Assembly: GCA_030433225.1 (NCBI GenBank)
Contig: JAUIMD010000180.1
Location: forward strand, 1 to 5,206
Direction: 5' to 3'
Source of the DNA: Bacteroidia bacterium
GTDB taxonomy: Bacteria > Bacteroidota > Bacteroidia > Bacteroidales > UBA5342
Length of the DNA: 5,206 nucleotides
Shown: one piece after another, positions 1 through 5,206 of the stretch
Layout of the letters: each line of letters begins with the position of its first letter
Numbering within the stretch: position 1 is the first letter of the stretch
Made by a program: the position numbers and the translations under genes
The notes under the pieces: model-generated
What the model was told of the DNA's origin: nothing
Database searches by the model: none
Seen by the model: the letters and a program-made list of their open reading frames with translations, nothing else

Positions 1-524
1 GTCTGCGCGAACAAGCCCGTACACTGGTATCCGGCGAAGTTGCCCAACTTATAAAAGACCTGCAATGGTACAAAGAGCGCCTGCAAGGCAAAAAAGCCGC
101 CATGTATGTGGGTGGAGCTTTTAAAGCCATTTCGCTGGTAAAAGCCTTGCGCCTGTTAGGTATTAAAACCGTAATTGCCGGGTCACAAACCGGTGGACCG
201 GACGATTATAAACTGTTGCAAAAAATATGCGACAACGGCACCATTCTGCTGGATGATACCAACCCGGTAGAATTAAGCCACTACATGAAAGAAACCGGAA
301 CCGATATTTTAATCGGTGGTGTAAAAGAGCGGCCTTTGGCGTTTAAAATAGGGGTAGGTTTTTGCGACCACAACCACGAACGCAAACTCCCACTGGCCGG
401 CTACGAGGGGATGATGAACTTTGCCAAAGAAGTGTATGCATCCGTAACCAGCCCTGTGTGGCAGTTTTTTGATCCCGGCAAAATGCCCGGCGCAATGCAA
501 ACCTCTAAAACCGGACCATCATGA
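1..524 (+). CDS. nifE: NifE, FeMo-cofactor scaffold subunit (3' part only)
   Basis: The window opens inside this gene. The frame is open from base 3 and gives the last 173 residues, roughly the final 40% of a normal NifE of about 450-475 residues. NifE pairs with NifN in the cytoplasmic scaffold where the NifB-made iron-sulfur core is matured into FeMo-co. Visible family blocks are YVGGAFKA (visible residues 35-42), DILIGGVKERP (about 101-111), GFCDHNHERK (about 119-128) and AGYEGM (132-137), ending in SPVW. In NifD the block matching AGYEGM reads HGFDGF, where His binds the cofactor molybdenum. Here that His is Ala, which supports NifE over NifD. The N-terminal cluster cysteines lie outside the window. 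The ATG at 102 is internal (M34 of the visible part), not the start. The stop overlaps the nifN start, so the two subunits are probably translationally coupled. Seen: sequence blocks and overlap; family roles are established knowledge. Confidence 0.94.
   Translation, partial: LREQARTLVSGEVAQLIKDLQWYKERLQGKKAAMYVGGAFKAISLVKALRLLGIKTVIAGSQTGGPDDYKLLQKICDNGTILLDDTNPVELSHYMKETGTDILIGGVKERPLAFKIGVGFCDHNHERKLPLAGYEGMMNFAKEVYASVTSPVWQFFDPGKMPGAMQTSKTGPS
521..524 (+). promoter_or_regulatory. ATGA stop/start overlap coupling nifE and nifN
   Basis: The ATG of nifN and the TGA of nifE share the bases ATGA. No purine-rich ribosome site is obvious in the 20 bases upstream. Translation of nifN therefore probably depends on ribosomes finishing nifE, which would suit two subunits of one complex made in equal amounts. 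The overlap is seen directly; coupling is inferred. Confidence 0.7.
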
Positions 525-1915
525 CTGTATTAAAACAAGATAAAAAGAACTTCGTTTCTACCCGCAACGCGTGTAAAGTATGTTCTCCCCTGGGGGCATC
601 GGTTGCGTTCAAAGGCATTCGCAAATGTGTTCCGCTCATTCATGGTTCACAAGGGTGCAGTACCTACATTCGTCGGTACCTGATTAGTCACTACAAAGAG
701 CCGGTGGATATCGCCTCTTCTAACTTTTCGGCCGACACGCCCATTTATGGCGGATATCAAAACTTTGAGCGTGCGCTGGACAATATCACATCGCAGTTTA
801 ATCCGGATGCCATTGCCATTTGTACCACCTGCCTGAGCGAAACCATTGGAGAAGACATCAGCATGTTCATCTCAGAATACAAGGAAGCGCGGAAGGACAA
901 AAAAATTCCGGAACTGATCGAAGCGTCCACCCCGAGCTACCAGGGCACACACATGGATGGATTTCATGAGGCCGTAACTTCCATTGTAAAATACATGGGA
1001 AGCAAGGGTCCTACCATCGATCAGGTAAATATTCTTCCGGGATTTGTATCCCCTGCCGACATTCGTTACCTGAAAGAAATTTTTGACGATTTCGGCATCC
1101 AAACGCTGATGCTACCCGATTACTCCGACACGTTGGACAACCCCAACTGGCACGAATACATCCACCTACCAAACGGAGGTACTCCCATTGAGGAACTGAA
1201 AACCTGTGGACAATCGAAAGCAACATTTGAGTTCGGCGAGATTCTAAATAAAGGGAAAATCTATGGCGCGGTAAAAAATACCAAGCTCAACCCTACCGCC
1301 GGCGAGTATATGGAAAACAATTTTGATGTTCCGCTCATTCGTCAGCCCCTACCCTTTGGTGTAACCTTAACCGACCGTCTTTTCAATTCTATCAGTGGAT
1401 TTTCGGGCAAAGCCATGCCGGAAAAACACAAAATGGAACGAGGACGCCTTATTGATTTGTATGCCGATGGCCACAAATATGTTTTTGGGAAAAAAGCCAT
1501 CCTTTACGGGGAAGAAGACTTTGTGCTGAGCATGGCCTATTTTCTGAAAGAAATTGGCATGATTCCCTCGTTGGTTGCCACGGGTGGAAGTAGTACAGAA
1601 CTGAGCCACCGCATCACTTCCCTTTTTGAAGGAGAAGAGGTGCAGGTCCATGAGAATGTAGATTTTGAGAAAATAAAAGAGCTCACCCACGGCATTGTAC
1701 CTGACATTATTATTGGCAACAGTAAAGGCTACTACATCGCACGCGAGATGCAAATTCCTATTGTACGTGTCGGCTTCCCCATACACGACCGCATTGGCGG
1801 ACAAAACATCAAACATGTGGGATACCGTGGTGCCTCCGAAATGTTTACCACCATTGTAAACACACTGCTCACCTATCGTCAGGACAATTCTCCTGTAGGA
1901 TATAAATACATGTAA
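521..1915 (+). CDS. nifN: NifN, FeMo-cofactor scaffold subunit
   Basis: A 464-residue protein of normal NifN length. NifN is the NifK-like half of the NifEN scaffold that matures the NifB product with molybdenum and homocitrate. Key blocks are ACKVCSPLGA (C18, C21), HGSQGCSTYIRR (C46), CTTCLSETIGED (C101, C104), PNGGTPIEEL (about 217-226), PDIIIGNSKG (394-403) and GFPIHDRIGGQ (418-428). The last block matches NifN rather than NifK, whose equivalent lacks the RIGGQ part, and the position between nifE and nifB agrees. C21, C46 and C104 line up with the three NifK P-cluster cysteines, whereas Azotobacter NifN is known to keep only the one matching C46. The ATG at 521 has no clear Shine-Dalgarno sequence but overlaps the nifE stop, so re-initiation is likely. 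The gene ends in two in-frame TAA codons (1913-1918). NifK is the main alternative and is unlikely. Confidence 0.93.
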   Translation: MTVLKQDKKNFVSTRNACKVCSPLGASVAFKGIRKCVPLIHGSQGCSTYIRRYLISHYKEPVDIASSNFSADTPIYGGYQNFERALDNITSQFNPDAIAICTTCLSETIGEDISMFISEYKEARKDKKIPELIEASTPSYQGTHMDGFHEAVTSIVKYMGSKGPTIDQVNILPGFVSPADIRYLKEIFDDFGIQTLMLPDYSDTLDNPNWHEYIHLPNGGTPIEELKTCGQSKATFEFGEILNKGKIYGAVKNTKLNPTAGEYMENNFDVPLIRQPLPFGVTLTDRLFNSISGFSGKAMPEKHKMERGRLIDLYADGHKYVFGKKAILYGEEDFVLSMAYFLKEIGMIPSLVATGGSSTELSHRITSLFEGEEVQVHENVDFEKIKELTHGIVPDIIIGNSKGYYIAREMQIPIVRVGFPIHDRIGGQNIKHVGYRGASEMFTTIVNTLLTYRQDNSPVGYKYM

Positions 1916-1942
1916 TAAAAAACAAAAAGTAAATAAAAACCC

Positions 1943-1974
1943 CTGTGTCGGTGCATAAAAAAACACCTCAACAG
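1943..1974 (+). other. Weak imperfect stem-loop in the nifN-nifB spacer
   Basis: The 75-bp spacer 1916-1990 is A-rich and contains CTGT (1943-1946) and GGTG (1950-1953), able to pair with ACAG (1971-1974) and CACC (1964-1967). The two 4-bp stems are separated by a 3x3 internal loop and closed by a 10-base A-rich loop. No T-tract follows, so it does not look like an intrinsic terminator. It may be a processing or spacing element, or chance. The purine run AAAGAGA at about 1977-1983 lies just upstream of the nifB ATG and is its only ribosome-site-like sequence. Confidence 0.25.
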
Positions 1975-1990
1975 ATAAAGAGATAGCGTC

Positions 1991-3247
1991 ATGGATACAT
2001 CAAAACACCCCTGTTTTAATAAAGAAGCCAAAGGAACGTATGGCAGAGTTCACATCCCTATAGCCCCCAAATGTAACATTCAGTGCAATTTTTGCAACCG
2101 CAGTTACGATTGCGTAAATGAGTCGCGCCCGGGCGTAACCAGCAAAGTACTGAAACCCCGCAATGCCAATGAATATGTGAAGCGCATGCGCGAAAAAATG
2201 CGCAACCTCAGCGTAGTAGGCGTGGCCGGGCCTGGTGATGCTTTTGCCAACACCGAAGAACTGTTCGAAACACTGGAATACATTAAAAACGAAGACGGTG
2301 ACATGTTGCTTTGTTTGTCGTCTAACGGACTTAACGTTGTGCCACATATCGACCAGTTAAAGGCCTATAATGTGAGTCACGTTACCATTACGGTTAACGG
2401 AATTGATCCTGAAATTGTGCAGGAAATTGTAGGCTGGATTCGCTATAAAAAACGGGTTTTCAGGGGCATTGAAGGAGCAAAAATATTAATTGAACAACAA
2501 ATGGCGGCCATTAAAACCCTGAAAGAAAAAGGCTTTGTGGTGAAGGTGAACTCCATCCTTATTCCTGGCAAAAACGATCACCACATTCCTGCCATTGCAG
2601 AGAAAGTGGCCGAACTGGGGGCCGACATGATCAACATCATTCCATTTATTCCGGTAAAAGGGGCCGCTTTTGAAGACATTCAGGCACCTCCTGCAAAAAT
2701 GATAAGCGATGTAACCCGCGCAGCCCACAAATTTATTCCCCTGATGACGCATTGCTCGCGTTGCCGTTCGGATGCGGCCGGCTTGCTGGGCAAAGATCTT
2801 CCTTTTATCAACGACATGTTGAAGGAAGTTTCTCAAATGTCATTCGACGACCACGAGCGCCCTTATGTGGCAGCTTCATCGCGCGAGGGCTTTATGGTAA
2901 ATCAGCATCTGGGGCAGGCAGACTTCCTTCACATTTACAAATTTGAAGATGGGGTATATAAGCTGCATGAATTGCGCAAAGCACCTCCTGCAGGGGCCGG
3001 TGACAGCCGCTGGAAAGAACTGGCAAAACTGCTGCACGATGTGGATACCCTTTTGGTGGAAGGTTTGGGTGGATCGCCCTACAAATACCTGACGGCATCG
3101 GGCGTAAAAATTATTGAAATGACCGGGATGATAGAAGAGGGTCTGGATGCCGTATTTAAAAAAGCGGAGTTGCACAGCCTATCGAAAAAAGAAATGGCAA
3201 CCTGTGGCAATTGCAACGGCGCCAAATCGGGTACCGGATGTGGTTGA
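1991..3247 (+). CDS. nifB: NifB, radical SAM FeMo-cofactor core synthase
   Basis: A 418-residue protein with the two-domain NifB layout. NifB is a cytoplasmic radical SAM enzyme that fuses two [4Fe-4S] clusters and inserts carbide and sulfide to make NifB-co, the 8Fe precursor passed to NifEN. The radical SAM motif is CNIQCNFC (C28, C32, C35), followed by NRSYDC (C41) and NESRPGV. AGPGDAFAN (79-87) and SSNGLN (110-115) are further family blocks. C8, H21, C41, C108 and the HCSRCRSDA block (C255, C258) are the conserved residues expected to hold the two precursor (K) clusters; this assignment is from family knowledge. Residues about 290-390 (VAASSREGF, NQHLGQADFLHIY) form the NifX-like domain. 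The protein ends in a Cys-rich tail, CGNCNGAKSGTGCG, with C405, C408 and C417. The ATG at 1991 fits the family N-terminus (HPCF followed by an E-A block). It is a complete gene with no missing key residue. Confidence 0.97.
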   Translation: MDTSKHPCFNKEAKGTYGRVHIPIAPKCNIQCNFCNRSYDCVNESRPGVTSKVLKPRNANEYVKRMREKMRNLSVVGVAGPGDAFANTEELFETLEYIKNEDGDMLLCLSSNGLNVVPHIDQLKAYNVSHVTITVNGIDPEIVQEIVGWIRYKKRVFRGIEGAKILIEQQMAAIKTLKEKGFVVKVNSILIPGKNDHHIPAIAEKVAELGADMINIIPFIPVKGAAFEDIQAPPAKMISDVTRAAHKFIPLMTHCSRCRSDAAGLLGKDLPFINDMLKEVSQMSFDDHERPYVAASSREGFMVNQHLGQADFLHIYKFEDGVYKLHELRKAPPAGAGDSRWKELAKLLHDVDTLLVEGLGGSPYKYLTASGVKIIEMTGMIEEGLDAVFKKAELHSLSKKEMATCGNCNGAKSGTGCG

Positions 3248-3298
3248 TACCCCCCTTTAAATAGAAATTTTACAATTAAAATCACAAAATATACAACA

Positions 3299-3604
3299 AT
3301 GAAAAAACCAGATTTTCACATTTTAGTGTGTAACTCATACCGTGTTGCCGGAGATGCACAAGGGTATTGTAACAAACAGGGATCCACAGACTTAATTCAG
3401 TACATTATGGAAGAGTGTGGCGACCGTGGCATTGATGCTGCCGTATCTTCTACCGCCTGCTTAAATGTGTGCGCGCAGGGTCCCATTATGGTCATTCAAC
3501 CCAACAACTTATGGTACGGTGGAATTACCGAAGAAAAAATTGACGACATCCTGGATGCGTTGGAAGAAGGTGAGGCCGTAGAGGATTACCTCATCACCGA
3601 CTAG
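3299..3604 (+). CDS. Thioredoxin-fold [2Fe-2S] ferredoxin of the nif cluster
   Basis: A 101-residue protein matching the thioredoxin-like [2Fe-2S] ferredoxin family, represented by the Clostridium pasteurianum 2Fe ferredoxin and the Azotobacter Shethna protein I. Cysteines C11, C24, C54 and C58 (spacing 12, 29 and 3) match the family ligands. C40 is extra and lies in the segment between the ligand pairs. VCNSYR and the STACLNVCAQGP block are typical, and the acidic C-terminus (EEGEAVEDYLITD) is common for a redox partner that docks on a basic surface. The clostridial relative is known to interact with the MoFe protein. Its place directly after nifB suggests electron supply to cofactor assembly or nitrogenase; which one cannot be told from sequence. 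It lies 51 bp after nifB behind a very A/T-rich leader with no Shine-Dalgarno sequence, a style usual in Bacteroidota. Naming in the literature varies, so I give no symbol. Confidence 0.9.
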   Translation: MKKPDFHILVCNSYRVAGDAQGYCNKQGSTDLIQYIMEECGDRGIDAAVSSTACLNVCAQGPIMVIQPNNLWYGGITEEKIDDILDALEEGEAVEDYLITD

Positions 3605-3641
3605 CAAAAGAGTTCTGCTTAGGTTTAATTTTTATAATGAC

Positions 3642-3690
3642 AAAGTCAGTTGGACAACCGCTTCTCATGGCGGCTGTTCCGGCTGATTTT
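3642..3690 (+). terminator. Long stem-loop ending in TTTT: intrinsic terminator or attenuator after the ferredoxin gene
   Basis: The arm 3642-3661 pairs with 3670-3690 to give 19 base pairs. These include three G-T wobbles, with one A-C mismatch (3657/3674) and one bulged T (3677 or 3678). The loop is the 8 bases 3662-3669. The top half is G/C-rich (ACCGC with GCGG). The base is AAA paired with TTT, so the 3' arm runs straight into TTTT at 3687-3690, and the hairpin starts 37 bases after the ferredoxin stop. This is the usual build of a bidirectional-looking intrinsic terminator, though the T-tract is short. Because nifV follows on the same strand, partial termination (lowering nifV relative to nifB) or mRNA end protection are equally possible. 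Pairing is seen in the sequence; function is inferred. Confidence 0.65.
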
Positions 3691-3694
3691 AAAC

Positions 3695-3733
3695 ACTTCG
3701 TTCCTGTTTAGTGCATTTTACGGGGGCAGAAGT
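3695..3733 (+). other. Second, weaker stem-loop in the nifV leader
   Basis: Bases 3695-3707 can pair with 3720-3733 in a 13-bp stem with a bulged A at 3728 and a 12-base loop. Several pairs are G-T (the run GGGGG at 3722-3726 faces TTCCT). It lies between the terminator-like hairpin and the nifV start, so the whole nifV leader looks structured. No T-tract follows. With this many wobble pairs it may be chance. Confidence 0.3.
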
Positions 3734-3754
3734 TTATCGAACAAAAAAACAAAA

Positions 3755-3758
3755 AGGA
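3755..3758 (+). promoter_or_regulatory. AGGA ribosome-site-like sequence setting the nifV start
   Basis: AAAAAGGA ends two bases before the ATG at 3761. The spacing is shorter than ideal, but it is the clearest Shine-Dalgarno-like run in the window. Together with the family N-terminus starting right after it, it supports 3761 as the nifV start. Confidence 0.4.
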
Positions 3759-3760
3759 TC

Positions 3761-4891
3761 ATGAAAAATTTTTACTCGGGCACATTTATAGATACCACAC
3801 TTCGGGACGGTGAACAAGCCCCGGGTGTGGTATTTTCCCTTGCCGAAAAACTGGCCATTTGCCAAAAACTGGAGGCCATTGGAATTAAAGAGATTGAAGC
3901 CGGCATTCCGGCCATGGGCGACGAAGAAATTGAGACCCTAAAAACCATCCATCAACAAGGATTTAATTTTGCATTATTAAACTGGTGCCGCGCAACTATC
4001 GCTGACCTGAAGCTCGCCAAAAAAACAGGCATAGAACGGGTAAATATCTCTTTCCCGGTATCTGCTATTCATCTGGAAGCGATGGGAAAAGACCAGAAAT
4101 GGCTGTACAAAACTATGCGTACAGTGTTAACTTATGCCTCCCAGCATTTTCAATTTGTGGCCGTAGGTGCGCAGGATGCATCCCGCTGTGAGCCAGCATC
4201 TCTAAAGACTTTTATTGACCGATGCCAAGCCTTTGGTGTAGACCGGATACGTATTGCTGATACCGTTGGCAGAATGCAGCCTTTAGAGGTAATGCAGCTG
4301 TTTACGTTCCTTTCCACCGCGTTCCCCAAAATGAACTTTGAATTTCATGCACACAATGATCTGGGAATGGCTACGGCCAATGCACAAATAGCGCTGCAAT
4401 TCGGTGCAAATGCGGTGAGTACTACCGTAAACGGCTTGGGCGAGCGTGCAGGCAACGTACCTCTTGAAGAAATTATGGTAGCCGAAAATCTACGAAACGG
4501 CCAATCTGAATACAACCTGGCCGCATTGGCAGATATCTGTAGTTATGTAGCCATGGCATCCAACCGCCCCATACCCGACTCAAAACCGGTTACTGGCGAA
4601 AGCGTTTTTCGTCATGAATCGGGCATTCACACCCGGGCAGTATTACACAATAAACTCACCTACCAAGCTTTTGATGAGCACGTTGTGGGTAGAAAATTTG
4701 GGATTGTTTTTGGAAAACATTCCGGCTCTGCGGCCATCCGTTCTTTTTTTGAAACCCAAAGTATTGCGTTAGAAAACAGTATGCTGCAAAGCATCATAAA
4801 CACTGTAAAACGCAAAGCATCTGAGACAAAAAAAGTACTGACCGGTCAAGATCTTTTACAGATTTATGCAGGCCTGATGCATACCTATTAA
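3761..4891 (+). CDS. nifV: NifV, homocitrate synthase
   Basis: A 376-residue enzyme of the alpha-isopropylmalate/homocitrate synthase family. It condenses acetyl-CoA with 2-oxoglutarate to give homocitrate, the organic ligand of FeMo-co. Motifs are IDTTLRDGEQAPGV (10-23, with metal-binding D11 and catalytic R15), ADTVGRM (166-172), HAHNDLGMA (196-204, with metal-binding H196 and H198), NGLGERAGN (224-232) and FRHESGIH (283-290), then GKHSG near 318-322. The length equals typical NifV and lacks the long leucine-feedback regulatory domain of LeuA, which with the nif setting favours NifV over isopropylmalate synthase. I chose ATG 3761: the frame stays open back to a TTG at 3650, but that codon sits inside a stem-loop and the extra 37 residues resemble no family member. 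nifV is separated from the ferredoxin gene by a structured 156-bp spacer, so its expression may be tuned apart from nifENB. Confidence 0.93.
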   Translation: MKNFYSGTFIDTTLRDGEQAPGVVFSLAEKLAICQKLEAIGIKEIEAGIPAMGDEEIETLKTIHQQGFNFALLNWCRATIADLKLAKKTGIERVNISFPVSAIHLEAMGKDQKWLYKTMRTVLTYASQHFQFVAVGAQDASRCEPASLKTFIDRCQAFGVDRIRIADTVGRMQPLEVMQLFTFLSTAFPKMNFEFHAHNDLGMATANAQIALQFGANAVSTTVNGLGERAGNVPLEEIMVAENLRNGQSEYNLAALADICSYVAMASNRPIPDSKPVTGESVFRHESGIHTRAVLHNKLTYQAFDEHVVGRKFGIVFGKHSGSAAIRSFFETQSIALENSMLQSIINTVKRKASETKKVLTGQDLLQIYAGLMHTY

Positions 4892-4906
4892 CAGAAACCC
4901 TTATAG

Positions 4907-5206
4907 ATGACGAAACAAATTAGTTCGCAATACCTCATTTTATTATTGCTGATTCTCATGCTCGCTACCCCCAACATATACGCACAAACGGACTCCATCG
5001 AAACACCAAAACCGGTGTCGATGCAACCTTTCTTTAACTTTCAATTGTGGGGATTAAACCAGGATTACCAGGGAGAAGAGAGCCATGTAAATCATTCTTT
5101 GCTCCTTTTTAGACGCGGGCGTTTTGGTGTAAATGCAAAACTAGGCGATCGTTGGAAAATGCAACTGCAACTGGCCATGGATGGGCTCGGACTGGTAAGC
5201 ACTGAC
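4907..5206 (+). CDS. Exported porin-like outer-membrane protein (5' part only)
   Basis: An open frame of 100 codons begins at ATG 4907, 15 bp after the nifV stop, and runs off the window. The N-terminus is a clear Sec signal peptide: K3, a hydrophobic core from about residue 9 to 20 (LILLLLILMLA), and a signal peptidase I site NIYA-Q after A26. The mature part has alternating hydrophobic and aromatic residues (FFNFQLWG, HSLLLFRRGRFGV, WKMQLQLAMD), as in beta-barrel strands. The block FRRGRFGVNAKLGDRW recalls the phosphate-selective porin O/P type found in Bacteroidota. Because the C-terminus is missing, the family call is tentative. No Shine-Dalgarno sequence is seen. The tight spacing suggests cotranscription with nifV. 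What it would transport is unknown; import of an anion such as molybdate is only a guess from context. There is no Cys after the signal core, so it is not a lipoprotein. Confidence 0.6.
   Translation, partial: MTKQISSQYLILLLLILMLATPNIYAQTDSIETPKPVSMQPFFNFQLWGLNQDYQGEESHVNHSLLLFRRGRFGVNAKLGDRWKMQLQLAMDGLGLVSTD

Noticed and set aside
102..524. Complete 140-residue gene starting at ATG 102
   Set aside because: The frame is open back to base 3 and the upstream residues continue the NifE-like sequence, so this ATG is an internal Met of a gene truncated by the window edge.
521..1915. Reading this gene as NifK because of its P-cluster-like cysteines
   Set aside because: The C-terminal GFPIHDRIGGQ block, the length, and the position between nifE and nifB all fit NifN.
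1367..1966. Antisense open frame of 199 codons opposite the end of nifN
   Set aside because: It lies over a well-supported nifN with full family motifs, has no recognisable domain, and is best explained as a shadow of the coding strand.
1943..1974. Intrinsic terminator between nifN and nifB
   Set aside because: The stem is only two 4-bp pieces with an internal loop and has no T-tract after it.
2486..2836. Antisense open frame of 116 codons opposite nifB
   Set aside because: It overlaps conserved NifB sequence including the HCSRCRSDA block, and its product shows no family features.
3633..3638. TATAAT sequence that could be a -10 promoter box before nifV
   Set aside because: No matching -35 box is found at the right distance, the spacer is A/T-rich so the hexamer is likely by chance, and Bacteroidota promoters usually use a TAnnTTTG-type -7 box, which I do not see here.
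3650..3760. Longer nifV reading frame starting at TTG 3650, adding 37 residues
   Set aside because: The TTG lies inside the 3642-3690 stem, the extra residues resemble no homocitrate synthase N-terminus, and ATG 3761 has an AGGA upstream and begins right before the conserved IDTTLRDGEQ block.

Overview
This window is an internal-to-distal piece of a molybdenum nitrogenase (nif) gene cluster, all on the + strand. It carries the genes that build the iron-molybdenum cofactor (FeMo-co). In order they are: the 3' end of nifE, nifN, nifB, a thioredoxin-fold [2Fe-2S] ferredoxin, nifV (homocitrate synthase), and the first 100 codons of an exported, probably outer-membrane beta-barrel protein cut off by the window end. 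The structural genes (nifHDK) are not in view and are expected upstream of nifE.

The organism is most likely an anaerobic or facultative member of the Bacteroidota (Bacteroidetes), or close to the Bacteroidota/Chlorobi group. The reasons are the nifE-nifN-nifB-[2Fe-2S] ferredoxin order and the group-III-like character of the NifE and NifN sequences. The start codons also have A-rich leaders with little or no Shine-Dalgarno sequence, and the last protein has a signal peptide ending in Y-A-Q. This is an inference from style and gene order, not from a phylogenetic marker.

Layout: 1-524 nifE (3' part), overlapping nifN by 4 bases; 521-1915 nifN; 75-bp gap; 1991-3247 nifB; 51-bp A/T-rich gap; 3299-3604 ferredoxin; 156-bp gap (3605-3760) holding a long, nearly perfect stem-loop (3642-3690) and a second, weaker one (3695-3733); 3761-4891 nifV; 15-bp gap; 4907 to the end, a porin-like gene. 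No gene-free stretch exceeds 156 bp, and I see no RNA gene, mobile element or CRISPR array.

The genes form one pathway. NifB makes the 8Fe core (NifB-co) by radical SAM chemistry. NifEN receives and matures that core with molybdenum and with homocitrate made by NifV. The small ferredoxin is a likely electron donor to cofactor assembly or to nitrogenase. The trailing outer-membrane protein is not a known nif gene and its role is open. The most interesting points are a NifN that keeps all three cysteines used by NifK for the P-cluster, and the structured, terminator-like spacer that splits nifV from the rest of the operon. I did not find an undescribed system here; the core is a recognisable nif cluster.
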